Source: Eremothecium cymbalariae DBVPG#7215 (Eukaryota > Ascomycota > Saccharomycetes > Saccharomycetales > Saccharomycetaceae). From it: DNA of 64,000 nucleotides. The stretch covers positions 434,001 through 498,000 of the forward strand of contig NC_016454.1 in assembly GCF_000235365.1 (NCBI RefSeq). The letters are read 5' to 3'. Of this stretch, positions 23,644-34,202 are shown in pieces. The first letter of the stretch is position 1, and every line of letters starts with the position of its first letter. A model generated the notes under the pieces. That model had not been told where the DNA came from and ran no database searches. It saw only the letters and a program-made list of their open reading frames with translations. The position numbers were made by a program, and so were the translations under genes.

Positions 23644-26600
23644 ATGAATGGTCATAATTCTTCCAATCCATTCGGTGTGCCTTCAGGACGATTTAGGAAG
23701 TACCAATCACCTTACGCAAACAGACGAAATGCAAGTCGGTCAAGAGTGTTTAAAAAGAATGATAATAGGACGGTAGTTTTGCCAGCTATAGGTAATTTCG
23801 AAGCAAAGCTATCGAATCAGATCTTAGGAGATACTGATGACACCCTTAATTGGGCTCATTCATTTATACAGAGGGGCAGGCAACTGCTGTATAAAATCAA
23901 GACAGATGAGCAAGCGTTCAATAGAAAGCTAGCAGTGGAGCAGAGTCGGGAATGTTTGAGGGAGTCCTATGTTGCGCAGTTAATATCCCAAAATGATGAG
24001 GCAGATGGGCCCAGTAATGGGGTTGGTAGAGTTTCTGTTGGAAATGGAGAGGGAGCTCATTTGAGGATGTGCGACGACCGTTATGGTACGGACACCTCTT
24101 ACAAGAACTATGAGGAAACTATAGATAACAGTCTCGCAAGTTTTGCGAACGATGATAATCTATTAAAGGGGCATGAGGGACATAGGCATGCGATTATGGT
24201 TTTAGATGAGAGTTCTGAGGGTGAGGGGCCTCGTGTAGATGTTGAAGAATATTCCAGTAATCCTGAGGAGTTGAAGGGATATGATGAAGAGAAGGCGGAG
24301 GAAAATGATATAAAAATAATCGAAGATAGCTACAATTATGATTTAGGGAAATATAAGAGAGGACATCAACAGGAAGAGGAAGAGGAAGAGGAAGAGGAAG
24401 AGGAAGAGGAAGAGGAAGAGGAAGAGGAAGAGGAAGAGGAAGAGGTAGAAGAGGAAGAGGTAGAAGAGGTAGAGGACTACAATCGGCAGTATTCTGCAAG
24501 TGAGGTAGAGACTAATTTCGAGGAACTACCTCTTGAACACTATTTGCAGAATAGCAACGTAGCAGCGGTGCACACCGATAGTGATAACTATAGCGAGGCT
24601 AGTAAGAGCTCATATGAAGTTCGAAATCCAGAACATGTTATGAGTGACGGATTGGATTACGATATGGATGTTGATGGCATGAATGCTATTTCTACAGGTT
24701 GGGATTATGGAAAGAATGATCCCATAGACGAAAAATATGGGCATATTTCAGCCCATAGTTCTGTTTCAGCAATTTCGAGTAGCCAACAAGGGCAGGAATA
24801 TATGCCTTCTATACGATCTATTGCGGGGCAAGCGCTCTATACTACTCTGAATATGTATTCGGATGCAGTCCAGCCAGACTTACCAGAATCCGAGGGGCAG
24901 AATAACATTTCAGAAAAAGGATTAGGGGGCTCTGTATTTGATCCTTCTTTACAAGATGACAGCATTGAGGACATCGGTATTAAACAGTCATCTACATCTA
25001 CCAACCGCGCTGATTTATCTCAAAACGGGGATGGAGTTGTCCACTCCGAAGATAAAGAGAAGAATATTCAAACTGATGACATTCTAGGGGAGTACGAAGA
25101 AGGTCTGGTCAACAGTGATGATCAATATAAGATAGGTTCCTTTCCAAAAGGCAAAGGACAAGGGCTCGTTTCAAATTTGAAGATATCAAAAGAAACTCCG
25201 AAACGCTTAATACATCATATTTTCAAAGGCTTAACAGGCAATGAAGGAATATCAGAAGGAACAACCTCTCCAGCTGATACAGAAAGTATTTACTATTCTT
25301 ATGATGAAGAATTAAACGTTATTCAAGATGATTTAGTGGCTGCAGAAAATCCTGAAGAAGGTTTAAATGAGAAATCTGAAAAGAAAATGGAAGAAAATTC
25401 CGAAGAGCATCTACCAAAGTATTGTTTGACATACACTGGATCGGCCTACAGTACTGACACAGAAGATAAGAGTTCTGACAATCAAAATCAACTACAGCGG
25501 TATGCGTCTGCATTTGAGGTGAATCCATTTGAGGAACAATCTGATGTTGCTTTTGATCAACTGCTGTTGAAGGGACTTCTAAAAAAACTTGGTATTTCAT
25601 CCAAAGAGAGAGATGTTACGTCCATAAATACTGGATCTGGGGGAGCCGACGATAACGAACGGATCGAAGAGTTTTCATCTATTGGAAATGAAGACATAGA
25701 TAGAGCTTCAATTGAATCGGAGAAAAAATCTGAAGCCATTACTACAGACAGTGGATTTTCAGACTTAAATTTTAAGCCAGTTCTTGGTAATGTATCAGAA
25801 GTCTCGTCCTCGTCTCATCAAGAGTTGGAAATTAATAATTCATATGGAGGAGATCCTGCTGGGGTGAATAGTAAATCAATTGAAACTCAGCCTTCGAATC
25901 AGCAAATGTACTGTAAATTACCTGAGAAAACAGTTACGCTAGACTCTGTAGAGGAGCCAAGTGCACCGTTTTCTTTGGATCATGAAGTGTCTGAAAAGAA
26001 AAGCAACTTCAATGAAAAATCAGAAAGTCAGTTATCTTCGAATGTTGCTGCAGTAACATTCAAACAATACTTCCCAACTTCACAGTTCTCAAGTCCACAT
26101 ATGAAGACTCCGGTATTCCACCATTCTAAAGATCCCTCACCAGATATATCTATGCACCATTACGTTAATTCTGTTCTTAATTCTACTTCGGATCCAAATA
26201 TTGATGAACCTGAAAGTGTTGATGCAGAAATGGAAAGTTTAGAGCTTCAAGATATAACTAGTAATGAGCCCCAAATTCCAGGTGATCTTATTGAAACAGA
26301 ACCAAAGATATCTTTAAGTGGTTCTCCCCAATATATTTCCAAGGTAGAGGAGTTAAGTGATATATGTTTATCGAAAGATTCGTCACCTATATCCCTAAAA
26401 CAGGACCAGTTAGTGAACAAGGCAGGGCTGAGAGCGAATATCTTGGACTCATATTCTCGTGATCGGAAGTTATCTTCTATTCAGGCTGCTTCAAGGGATT
26501 CATACACTGAGATTAACAATACTAAGAACAACAATAGCATTCTTTTTAATGCAGAGGATAAAGGACAGGTAATCCAAGAGGCCCAATTAGTTGTCGAGGG

Positions 26601-28041
26601 AAATACTGCTCTGTCGCAGAAGTTGCTTAACTCGATAGATTTGGATGTTGACTCTAACAAAAAGGGAAGCCATCATAACTCTCAGGACCAACTTTATGTA
26701 TCTCAAAGTCCAATTTGCTCTCAACAGATCTCGAAGCAGAATAATAAAATTGAAGATCTCGAATATCAAACAAGACTACCAAATCATAAATTGGTTGATT
26801 TAAAACATGATAGGGCGGCAAATTCTTATGTAACAACCGCTGAAGACAGCCCAGAACGCAATGAGTTAGCTGACAAAACCTCGGAAACAGATCACTTTAA
26901 ATATCATGATTCTAAAATAGAGGACCCGAAAAAATCCATTGATAATTCTTTGAAGAGCATCGATCTAGAACAAAAATCCGATTCTAAATCAATAGAATCA
27001 GAAGAATCTGCGAAGACAGAAAATATATTAACTGAGGAATCACAACCTTTTGAACCGCGCCCGTCGTCTACTTCAAGAATACTGAAGTCATCTGTATCAT
27101 CCCTGGGGAAGATGTTGACACATATCAAAAGCATTGCCTATACCGCCAAAGGTTTAGTAGGTACTATAGATATTGAAAACTATACTTGTGATGATATTAC
27201 GGTATCGCTACAGGACTCAAGGCGTTCTGACGAAAGTAAAAGGGTTATAGATATCTCTCAAGAGCGAGAAAATCATCCAAATAAGATAATCACCAACACT
27301 GATACAGAAACCAATGTGAATGAGATGTTTTCAAAGAGTATTCTCAAAACCCCTCAAAAAGAAGATATGGGAACTGAAGGCTCCATCGCTGATCAGACAA
27401 GTAGTTGTGACTCTAGAAGCTCCCTAGCTCCTGAAGAAAAAGAACACATTATCGAAGAGGTAACAGTATTAGATAACTTAGGCCAAGTTGTAGAAGGCTA
27501 TGAAGATAACACTACACCAGAAATTTCCAATACTAGAGAGCAGAATCATGACTCTGAACTTCTCAGAAATATCTTCATTGACGACCACATCGAATTGTTT
27601 ATAGATGGACCTGGACTAAATTCTGCTTCGCAGTCCTTGCAGATTGAAAAGCCAGTAAAAGTTGAATCCAGAAGTTCCTTGGTCACCGATTCAGTTCGTG
27701 AACATACCTTACCTCTCAGTGCCGCATCCGAACTTGAAGACAAAATACATCGATTAGATGAAAGTACTACTACTAGCATACCAATCGCTGCCTCTGATGC
27801 GCTAAATAAAAAGAAACCAAAGTCATCAGGTGGTTCAAAGGAGAAGAAACGAAGTGTCCGTCGGCGCAGAAGGCCCATAACTGACGAATCTGTTATTCAT
27901 GGGAAACGCAGGAAAATTCATGCCCCTCCAGAGGAACGCCGTTTTACCAGACCTAATACAAGGGAAAGCAGACGCAAAAGATCTATATCTCAAGATGAAG
28001 AAAGGAGTTCTAAAAGGAACCCTCCATCCAGACATAAATAA
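23644..28041 (+). CDS. ESC1: Esc1-like nuclear-periphery/silencing protein, acidic and low-complexity
   Basis: The 1465-residue protein is largely disordered. It starts MNGHNSSNPFGVPSGRFRKY, contains a Glu tract at about residues 243-275, several acidic Ser-rich blocks, and a strongly basic tail (KKRSVRRRRRPITDE, RRFTRPNTRESRRKRS). Sequence alone gives only a weak link to Esc1. The call rests on position between TRS130 and ERG8 (YMR218C-YMR220W), similar length (Esc1 about 1660 residues), composition, and the N-terminal segment around GDTDDTLNWAHSFIQRGRQLL. Esc1 sits at the inner nuclear envelope, binds Sir4 and helps anchor silent chromatin and nuclear pore baskets. Whether that role holds here is inference. 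Confidence 0.75.
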   Translation: MNGHNSSNPFGVPSGRFRKYQSPYANRRNASRSRVFKKNDNRTVVLPAIGNFEAKLSNQILGDTDDTLNWAHSFIQRGRQLLYKIKTDEQAFNRKLAVEQSRECLRESYVAQLISQNDEADGPSNGVGRVSVGNGEGAHLRMCDDRYGTDTSYKNYEETIDNSLASFANDDNLLKGHEGHRHAIMVLDESSEGEGPRVDVEEYSSNPEELKGYDEEKAEENDIKIIEDSYNYDLGKYKRGHQQEEEEEEEEEEEEEEEEEEEEEEEEVEEEEVEEVEDYNRQYSASEVETNFEELPLEHYLQNSNVAAVHTDSDNYSEASKSSYEVRNPEHVMSDGLDYDMDVDGMNAISTGWDYGKNDPIDEKYGHISAHSSVSAISSSQQGQEYMPSIRSIAGQALYTTLNMYSDAVQPDLPESEGQNNISEKGLGGSVFDPSLQDDSIEDIGIKQSSTSTNRADLSQNGDGVVHSEDKEKNIQTDDILGEYEEGLVNSDDQYKIGSFPKGKGQGLVSNLKISKETPKRLIHHIFKGLTGNEGISEGTTSPADTESIYYSYDEELNVIQDDLVAAENPEEGLNEKSEKKMEENSEEHLPKYCLTYTGSAYSTDTEDKSSDNQNQLQRYASAFEVNPFEEQSDVAFDQLLLKGLLKKLGISSKERDVTSINTGSGGADDNERIEEFSSIGNEDIDRASIESEKKSEAITTDSGFSDLNFKPVLGNVSEVSSSSHQELEINNSYGGDPAGVNSKSIETQPSNQQMYCKLPEKTVTLDSVEEPSAPFSLDHEVSEKKSNFNEKSESQLSSNVAAVTFKQYFPTSQFSSPHMKTPVFHHSKDPSPDISMHHYVNSVLNSTSDPNIDEPESVDAEMESLELQDITSNEPQIPGDLIETEPKISLSGSPQYISKVEELSDICLSKDSSPISLKQDQLVNKAGLRANILDSYSRDRKLSSIQAASRDSYTEINNTKNNNSILFNAEDKGQVIQEAQLVVEGNTALSQKLLNSIDLDVDSNKKGSHHNSQDQLYVSQSPICSQQISKQNNKIEDLEYQTRLPNHKLVDLKHDRAANSYVTTAEDSPERNELADKTSETDHFKYHDSKIEDPKKSIDNSLKSIDLEQKSDSKSIESEESAKTENILTEESQPFEPRPSSTSRILKSSVSSLGKMLTHIKSIAYTAKGLVGTIDIENYTCDDITVSLQDSRRSDESKRVIDISQERENHPNKIITNTDTETNVNEMFSKSILKTPQKEDMGTEGSIADQTSSCDSRSSLAPEEKEHIIEEVTVLDNLGQVVEGYEDNTTPEISNTREQNHDSELLRNIFIDDHIELFIDGPGLNSASQSLQIEKPVKVESRSSLVTDSVREHTLPLSAASELEDKIHRLDESTTTSIPIAASDALNKKKPKSSGGSKEKKRSVRRRRRPITDESVIHGKRRKIHAPPEERRFTRPNTRESRRKRSISQDEERSSKRNPPSRHK
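24373..24475 (+). repeat. GAGGAA microsatellite coding for a glutamate tract in ESC1
   Basis: A pure purine repeat of alternating GAG and GAA codons runs for about 75 bases from 24373 and continues with a few Val interruptions to about 24475. It encodes roughly thirty Glu residues. The regular hexamer pattern points to slippage expansion. Confidence 0.9.
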
Positions 28042-28220
28042 TAGTTTTATCACTCGTATCGTATATTAGTAACACTTCATAATAATTATCAATGTGTACG
28101 GTATACCGGAGGCTTTTTAGGTTAAGGTTTAATTAAATTTTAGAGGCTGCACTGACTAACCAGAAAAGTGTATAACTTATCCCCAAGTAATAGAGGCCAT
28201 TGTGTGACATTTACATATTG

Positions 28221-29564
28221 ATGGACGTTTCAAGATCTTTCAGTGTACCAGGGAAAGTTTTATTAGCCGGTGGCTACTTGATTCTGAAATCAAAATATCA
28301 GGCTTATGTTGTTGCACTTTCTTCGCGTATGCATGCTGTAGTATACCAGGAGAGAAACACAGCGACTGATGGCAAATTTAAAGTCACAGTGACTAGCTCC
28401 CAGTTCAATAATGATCAATGGATCTATTCTTTGGATCCATCTAATAACTATGCACTTTCAGAAGCATCAGGCCGGAAAAATCCATTTGTTGAAAAGACTA
28501 TAATTAATGTATTCGTTTTATTTTCACCAAAAGTTGCTGAGTATGGTCATATATTTGTTAATATATTCTCAGATTCTGGTTATCATTCTCAGAATGATAG
28601 TATTGAAAGGAGCAACGGATATAAAAGGTTTCGTTTCCACAATCAATCAATATCTGCTGTTCCAAAAACAGGATTGGGATCATCTGCAGGACTCGTCACT
28701 GTCCTTACAACCGCTTTAGTCTCGGTTTTTAACACAAAACTTGACATTAACACGGATTCTGACTTATTTCTGATCCATAATATTTCACAGATATCACATT
28801 GTCAAGCACAGGGGAAAATAGGAAGTGGGTTTGACGTTGCTGCGGCAGTGTTTGGAACAATCTTGTACAGACGATTTGACCCGCAGTTGATTAACTGTTT
28901 ACCAAACATCTCTTCACCTGAATATCCTAGATCGATCTGTCAAACGGTTAGAGAAACTCACTGGGGTGTCATAAATCGCAGCTTCAGTTTGCCTAAGGGT
29001 TTAAGAATTGTAATGGGCGATGTAAGTAATGGCTCAGAGACTCCAAAGTTGGTTTCTAAAGTAAAGGCTTGGTATGATGCCTACTGGCCCCATAGTTTGC
29101 AACTTTATAAGGACATTGATAAAGCTAATATGCGTTTCATTGACGGGTTAAATGAATTAAACAACTTGTCTATCAATAAGCCGGCAGAATATTCCGAATT
29201 ATTGGCTGCTATCCAGCGAGGTAATGAATTAGATAGATATCCTGTATTGAAAAATATAAGGGCTGCTGTCAACTCAATACGTGAAAAATTTAGAATGATA
29301 ACGTTAGAATCTGGTGCGGACATCGAACCACTAAAGCAAACACAGTTATTGGAAAATTCAATGAAGTTGAAAGGTGTTTTAACGGGGATGGTTCCAGGTG
29401 CGGGTGGACACGACGCGATAGCATTGATTGTGACGGACTATGACTCTTTGATAGAACAAACGGGAAATTCGCCAACGTTCAGTGCTGTGACATGGTTAGA
29501 TGTTATGCAAGAAGAAATCGGTATTTTGGAGGAAGATCCAAGTCATTACCAAAACTTCACGTAG
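28221..29564 (+). CDS. ERG8: Erg8, phosphomevalonate kinase
   Basis: The ATG at 28221 gives 447 residues (S. cerevisiae about 451). As a GHMP kinase it begins MDVSRSFSVPGKVLLAGGYLI, has the ATP-binding motif PKTGLGSSAGLVT near residue 155, GSGFDVAAAVFGT in the middle and a C-terminal GMVPGAGGHDAI glycine loop. It converts 5-phosphomevalonate to 5-diphosphomevalonate in the cytosol, in isoprenoid and ergosterol synthesis. An in-frame TTG 21 bases upstream is not the start. It lies 179 bp after ESC1 and ends 246 bp from the end of the convergent RFM1-like gene. Confidence 0.97.
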   Translation: MDVSRSFSVPGKVLLAGGYLILKSKYQAYVVALSSRMHAVVYQERNTATDGKFKVTVTSSQFNNDQWIYSLDPSNNYALSEASGRKNPFVEKTIINVFVLFSPKVAEYGHIFVNIFSDSGYHSQNDSIERSNGYKRFRFHNQSISAVPKTGLGSSAGLVTVLTTALVSVFNTKLDINTDSDLFLIHNISQISHCQAQGKIGSGFDVAAAVFGTILYRRFDPQLINCLPNISSPEYPRSICQTVRETHWGVINRSFSLPKGLRIVMGDVSNGSETPKLVSKVKAWYDAYWPHSLQLYKDIDKANMRFIDGLNELNNLSINKPAEYSELLAAIQRGNELDRYPVLKNIRAAVNSIREKFRMITLESGADIEPLKQTQLLENSMKLKGVLTGMVPGAGGHDAIALIVTDYDSLIEQTGNSPTFSAVTWLDVMQEEIGILEEDPSHYQNFT

Positions 29565-29810
29565 CATAAGATGAATTTAAGTTGTATCTTCTTTTAAGTA
29601 TATATGTATATGTTTGTTTGTATGCTTCTGTATTTAAGTTGCAGTTGAAATAACATCACGGGTATATATACCAAAGAAACAGGACTATATTTTAATAGCG
29701 ACCAGATATTACACTGACCAGTCGACCCCTGCATTCGGGGATGACATCTCACTACCTCGCTGATGACAAGCCAAGAAAGTAAAAATAAATAAAATAAAAA
29801 CCAACTTATG

Positions 29811-30773
29811 TCATAAGGAGGTTTTTAATGTTCTCACACCTGCAAGACCCCCCTCGAAACGTGAAAGAATCGTTTTTATCCTGTTGTTCTTTACTAATTC
29901 ATTTATTTTCACCTGTTCTGGCACATGTTTCACGGGCTGATGTTTATCGGGTATATACCTCTGTCTAGTAGGCAAAACCCAATCAGATCGTCTCACAGGA
30001 TTCTTGAATTTTGGGATTATAACTTCGTAAAGGCCGGTAACAACAGCTGCATCCAGTGCATTCCTGTCCTTGGGTTGCTGCGAAAACTCCTTTTCTAATC
30101 GATCCTTCTCCTTCGAAGTGAGCCTCATGGACCTTCTGACATTGGTGTCAGAGTTATTGTTAGGTATTATACTCTCAACTGAAATTTCTGCTCTTATAGG
30201 ATTCGTAGGAATTTGTGCACCAGGCGAAGAGTGTTCATCATCTGCTCCCGTTTCATCAGTCGCAGACAACGCTGGCGATAACGGTTTCCTCGTCTCTTCT
30301 GACTGTCTTCTGGAGCTTCTTCTAGTAATAGGAGGCTTATATTCAGAGTCATCCGTCGAAGAATCATGCATATTCCCAAAAGAATTACCAACTCTGTTTT
30401 CATTCCCGTTAGGCAATTTTGTGTTAATTCGTTCATAATAAACGCCGCATTTCAGCCTCTTCAGAATACTAACGTTCACTCTCCCGCTTTCTGACCTGCC
30501 TCTCTTAAAAGTCTTGATAATAAAATAATCCCTATAAGATTCAAACTCCATAGGCTCAACCATCTCCGCAACCTCTACCGCACGCTTCAACAACTCTAAC
30601 CGTCTTTGCTTAATTCTACCGGCTCCATTATAACCTTTAATATTATAGGCCCTTTCTTCGTTGAGATTTTCAGTCTTTTCACCACCAGCTACTAAAGATG
30701 AATTATTATTATATATACCTGCACATACTTCATTTAAGGCTGCATTCGCCTCAGACCTGATGGTTTTCATCAT
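29811..30773 (-). CDS. RFM1: Probable Rfm1, specificity factor of the Sum1/Hst1 repressor
   Basis: The ATG at 30773 gives 320 residues (S. cerevisiae Rfm1 about 310). The visible features are a basic segment with YRDYFIIKTFKRGRSESGRVN, a Ser/Arg-rich middle (ITRRSSRRQSEETRK) and a conserved-looking C-terminal block VTGLYEVIIPKFKNPVRRSDWVLP, then a short helical tail. Rfm1 links the deacetylase Hst1 to the DNA-binding protein Sum1 to repress middle-sporulation genes. I rely mostly on position (between HEM4/ERG8 and the FSH gene, as YOR279C) and on the NPVRRSDWVLP block; direct family evidence is modest. Confidence 0.65.
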   Translation of the reverse strand: MMKTIRSEANAALNEVCAGIYNNNSSLVAGGEKTENLNEERAYNIKGYNGAGRIKQRRLELLKRAVEVAEMVEPMEFESYRDYFIIKTFKRGRSESGRVNVSILKRLKCGVYYERINTKLPNGNENRVGNSFGNMHDSSTDDSEYKPPITRRSSRRQSEETRKPLSPALSATDETGADDEHSSPGAQIPTNPIRAEISVESIIPNNNSDTNVRRSMRLTSKEKDRLEKEFSQQPKDRNALDAAVVTGLYEVIIPKFKNPVRRSDWVLPTRQRYIPDKHQPVKHVPEQVKINELVKNNRIKTILSRFEGGLAGVRTLKTSL

Positions 30774-32510
30774 CACAGATATATACTACCTCCTTACAAT
30801 AAGCAAAATGTTGACCACAATAATAATGTCCTTATAAATATAATGTCGCTATAATTTCGCAACGTCTCTATATGGTCTTAATATTTTTTTTACATATTAT
30901 CAATTAATGCTCGAGACCTAGAAAAGGAGGTGACGTATTTCCGGGTAATGAAATCTGAATTACAATGGTGTTGACACACTTGATGACTGCGGTGATGCAG
31001 GTTGTTGAAATGTATATCTAAGTAATTTCGAGATTATGTATGGGATAAGGGGTAGCAGGTGGGCCAGGTACTGGCATACTGTGAGCGTTTTGTCGAAGAA
31101 CGCAGTATGTGTAGTGGTACAGGCAGGTGCAGTAGTGTATTATTAGATAGGATGGCGAGCTAGTAGGGGGGAGGGTAGGGTTTTTGTAAATGTGCCCGTG
31201 GCATATCGCTGTCATTTGCAAGCAGAGAGGAGAGACAAGAGTATACATATAATAGATAGTATGGGGTGGAAATCAGCGGGTGTGTTTATGTGGGTGTAGA
31301 TTTACAGTTGTGTGATGGGGGTGGGGCAGTTGGGATGAAGTAGGGGGAGGCGTTGTGGTTGCTTTTAATACATGGAATGTACGCGATTGTTAGGGCAAGA
31401 AATATGAACGGGCCAGGGAGGAGAGCAGCAGTGGTCGGGATACTGTAAGCTGGATTTTGGGAGAGCCGGAGAGCGTATGATACATAAATTGTAGATAAGG
31501 TTATACATAGAGGAGTTATTGTAGATATGATCTAATCCCTCCTGATCGTCCAGAGTTAGTTATTCGGAAGGGGTTTGTTTCGTCAGACATCTCAGTGGTC
31601 AGGATCTGATTGATTATCCTTTTCCTTAACCAAAGTCAAGAAGTGTGCTGACGTCGTTCAATTTTGGGCAAAAAATTTCAGTTATGGACACAAAAGAAGT
31701 TATGATATACTTTCTTCTTCATATTTATGAGACCAGCTGAATCCATCATCAGGCTTGGTTTTTGAATTTGCCAACGCAGTGAACATACCAGTTATGCTGG
31801 GCGATTCGAAAATAGCCTTAATTCAGATGATGGAGCATCCTATACAAGGAATCATAGGAGCGAGTGTCGGCCAAGAAACAGCAGCAGTAGGATAGTCCTC
31901 GACCACGCAAGAGTTAGTGGGAACCGCGATAAACTGGTGAATCCAAGTACGAAGGTTTCGAACTGAAAGAAAGTGAAATCCTGATTGTCTTATATTAAAA
32001 GAATGTAGTACCAAAGTCGATTCTTTGGTTCAAACCTTGTCTCTAAAATTAGAAATAAAAGAAGATGAGCAAGTTTACCAACAACTCCAAAAAATTAAAA
32101 GGAGAGAATCAAACAACAAAGCACGCCATTCATACGTAGAAATCATCAAATATTTTGCAGTTAAGGTTTTGTAGTATTTAAATTATAAATTTTTCTTCTA
32201 ACTCAGGGTAATAATGGAGGTCGGTTGTGCTTAATAGTGGGTGAACTAAGCGGATTTCATTAGGATGGAGGATTATGATCATAACCACCTCAGCAGGACA
32301 AGTGATCTTGGCTACCAATTTTCTCCAATGGGTTTATGTATAAGGAAGGACTATAATGAATTTCTAACTTGGGCTGTATAGCTATATTTATGTGGAACAT
32401 ATTGGTTTTTGCAAAATGGTGATGGAGAGACCGGGGAGAGGAGAGTTGAGAGAAACTCTGATATGTTTCACTTGAATAAAAGCCGTGAAAATGTCAGAGA
32501 GCTTTTTGGC
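30774..32510. other. Long intergenic region RFM1/FSH with no recognised gene
   Basis: A 1.74-kb stretch upstream of the RFM1-like gene and downstream of the FSH gene, both minus-strand. It has a G-rich plus-strand part (about 31,030-31,440) and an AT-rich part after 31,980. Only short, unconvincing frames occur. A 7-bp stem (ACCAAAG/CTTTGGT) lies at about 32010-32030. No tRNA, centromere elements or transposon remains were seen. S. cerevisiae FMP42, near ERG8 and FSH2, is not here. Confidence 0.5.
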
Positions 32511-33287
32511 TCAAGCTTTACCAAAGCCGTCGATAATATTTAGCAATTCTTCCTCTAGCTCAGGCATATCACCGTCCTTTTCGCATTTTTTCGGGTTTCC
32601 TAAGTCTTCCGCTATAGAAGGCTGATCAAGTGATTTTAGCCAGTTCACCACCTTTGTGACAAATACCTTTGAGTTTGGCACAAAATGGCCTCCGGCGTGT
32701 TTCAATAAGGTTTTGGAATTATCTGGGTATGCATCGTATAATGCCATCACCCGTTCTTCTGAAACCACGGTGTCCAACTCGCCCATAATATGCAACGATG
32801 GTACGTTTATGGAGTCTTTCTGATACTGTTTATAGTACGGGTCTGGCTCAAGCCTAAACCCACTGAAACTGATAAAGAACTTTAGGTCAGGCTGTTGTTC
32901 CTTAGTCAACCCTACTATTTTCCGGAAGTTTGTGCACAAGTACCCCGCAAATGCCGCACCTTGGCTAAATCCAATGATCCCTTCAAACGGACCGTTCTCA
33001 ACTATATACTCACGTATCTTGCTGTATGTGGTATGTGGAATTTGCAACCTACCGTTGAAATCCCGAATCCACCATCCATGCAATTCTATACCATCTACAG
33101 TAGGATCATATGTTGTTTCCTCGTTGACGCCTCCCCGATCAATTTTGATTGGTGCACACGGATAATATAGTTCATATCCTAACTTTATCAACTCTTTACG
33201 TAGACCTCCCGTTTTAGAGCTAAATATCGCATCAGATTGAGCATAGCCATGAAGCATCAATACCCTTTTCTCCGTTTCTTCTGTCAT
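32511..33287 (-). CDS. FSH-family serine hydrolase (single counterpart of Fsh2 and Fsh3)
   Basis: The 258-residue alpha/beta hydrolase starts MTEETEKRVLMLHGYAQSD. It carries the nucleophile Ser108 in GFSQGAA, an acid Asp in MGELDTVV and the His in AGGHFVP, the full catalytic triad of the FSH1/2/3 (OVCA2-like) family. The natural substrate is unknown for most members. S. cerevisiae has FSH2 (YMR222C) and FSH3 (YOR280C) in the two sister regions; one copy here, flanked by genes of both regions, fits the unduplicated ancestor. It is divergent from UBP8. Confidence 0.93.
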   Translation of the reverse strand: MTEETEKRVLMLHGYAQSDAIFSSKTGGLRKELIKLGYELYYPCAPIKIDRGGVNEETTYDPTVDGIELHGWWIRDFNGRLQIPHTTYSKIREYIVENGPFEGIIGFSQGAAFAGYLCTNFRKIVGLTKEQQPDLKFFISFSGFRLEPDPYYKQYQKDSINVPSLHIMGELDTVVSEERVMALYDAYPDNSKTLLKHAGGHFVPNSKVFVTKVVNWLKSLDQPSIAEDLGNPKKCEKDGDMPELEEELLNIIDGFGKA

Positions 33288-34202
33288 GGTGTTTCATCCT
33301 GCATGTCTTGCATGCAGTGTATTGTAAAAATCTATGTCTTGATCTCCTCTAATATCCTACCCACGCAGATCCTAAATGCTAACACTGACTTTAGCGTGGA
33401 AGCACACCACGCCGCATACACTACACCACATAAGACCCTAAAAACACTGGATTACATGGTTTGGATAAAATATTCGTCACTTTGAACCACATATATATAC
33501 ATATTATATATGTGGAAAATTAGAATATTTTTTCCAGAAGCACAAACTTATACAGGAAATTTCTGTGACAATTTAACCTGAGGGCCTGAAACATCCTTTA
33601 TTGTTATGTAAATTTCCCCCCACTCGACGTATGATTCATTCCAACAGTTTGAAACTTGCTTTTGAAAATTTTAGGCATGATTTTTTAATTCACTACTTAT
33701 TTCGAAGTTCATCACATTTTTGATTCTGACATCCTGGACCTATTGTCTGTATAACAAGTAAACGAACAAATTATAAAAACCGAACAAAAACACAAAGTTG
33801 TTCCAGATTAGTGGATTTCCATTTTGTCTTAGTGCAAACAGGACAGGAGTAGATTTTGAGCCACTTCCAACCTTGCTCAGAGACTTTCAGAGGCCTCCTG
33901 TTCCGTCCTAGTCAGTGCGCTTCGAGCATTTCATCAGTTTGGAACTTGTTGCATTACGGCAGCAGCGCAGACACTCAACACCCATGCATTTATCTGATGG
34001 CAATTTGTATCACGTGACCGGGCATGAATAGTTTTCGGTGAGTGAAATGGATCTCAGTTCTTGCTGGAAGGTTGACTAGTGGTTCAGGAAAAAGGTTAAA
34101 AGTTGTTAGTAGAACAGTGACAGTTCTGGTAGGAGACTCCGGAGGGTATATTTGTACAGTTAGGTCAGTGGTATATTGTTCGTTTTGGCTAGTAGAAGAA
34201 CT
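33288..34202. other. Divergent intergenic region FSH/UBP8
   Basis: This 915-bp region contains an inverted repeat of 11-bp arms (33487-33497 and 33505-33515, CCACATATATA type), a GC-richer stretch at about 33,840-33,990 that can form a bulged stem (GGACAGGAG against CTCCTGTTCC), and a CACGTG E-box at 34011-34016. A TACTAAC on the minus strand at about 34105 has no partner donor. No gene recognised. Confidence 0.5.
34011..34016. promoter_or_regulatory. CACGTG E-box in the UBP8 upstream region
   Basis: The context ATCACGTGAC matches the Cbf1 consensus RTCACRTG on both strands. It is 187 bp before the UBP8 ATG. AT-rich CDEII and TTCCGAA-type CDEIII are missing beside it, so it is a promoter site rather than a centromere element. 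Confidence 0.45.

Noticed and set aside
31560..31575. TTCGGAA near 31,565 as a centromere CDEIII
   Set aside because: The surrounding bases do not match the CDEIII consensus and no CDEI is within 100 bp.
34009..34018. CDEI-like ATCACGTGAC as part of a centromere
   Set aside because: Neither side has the 80-bp very AT-rich CDEII or a TTCCGAA-type CDEIII.
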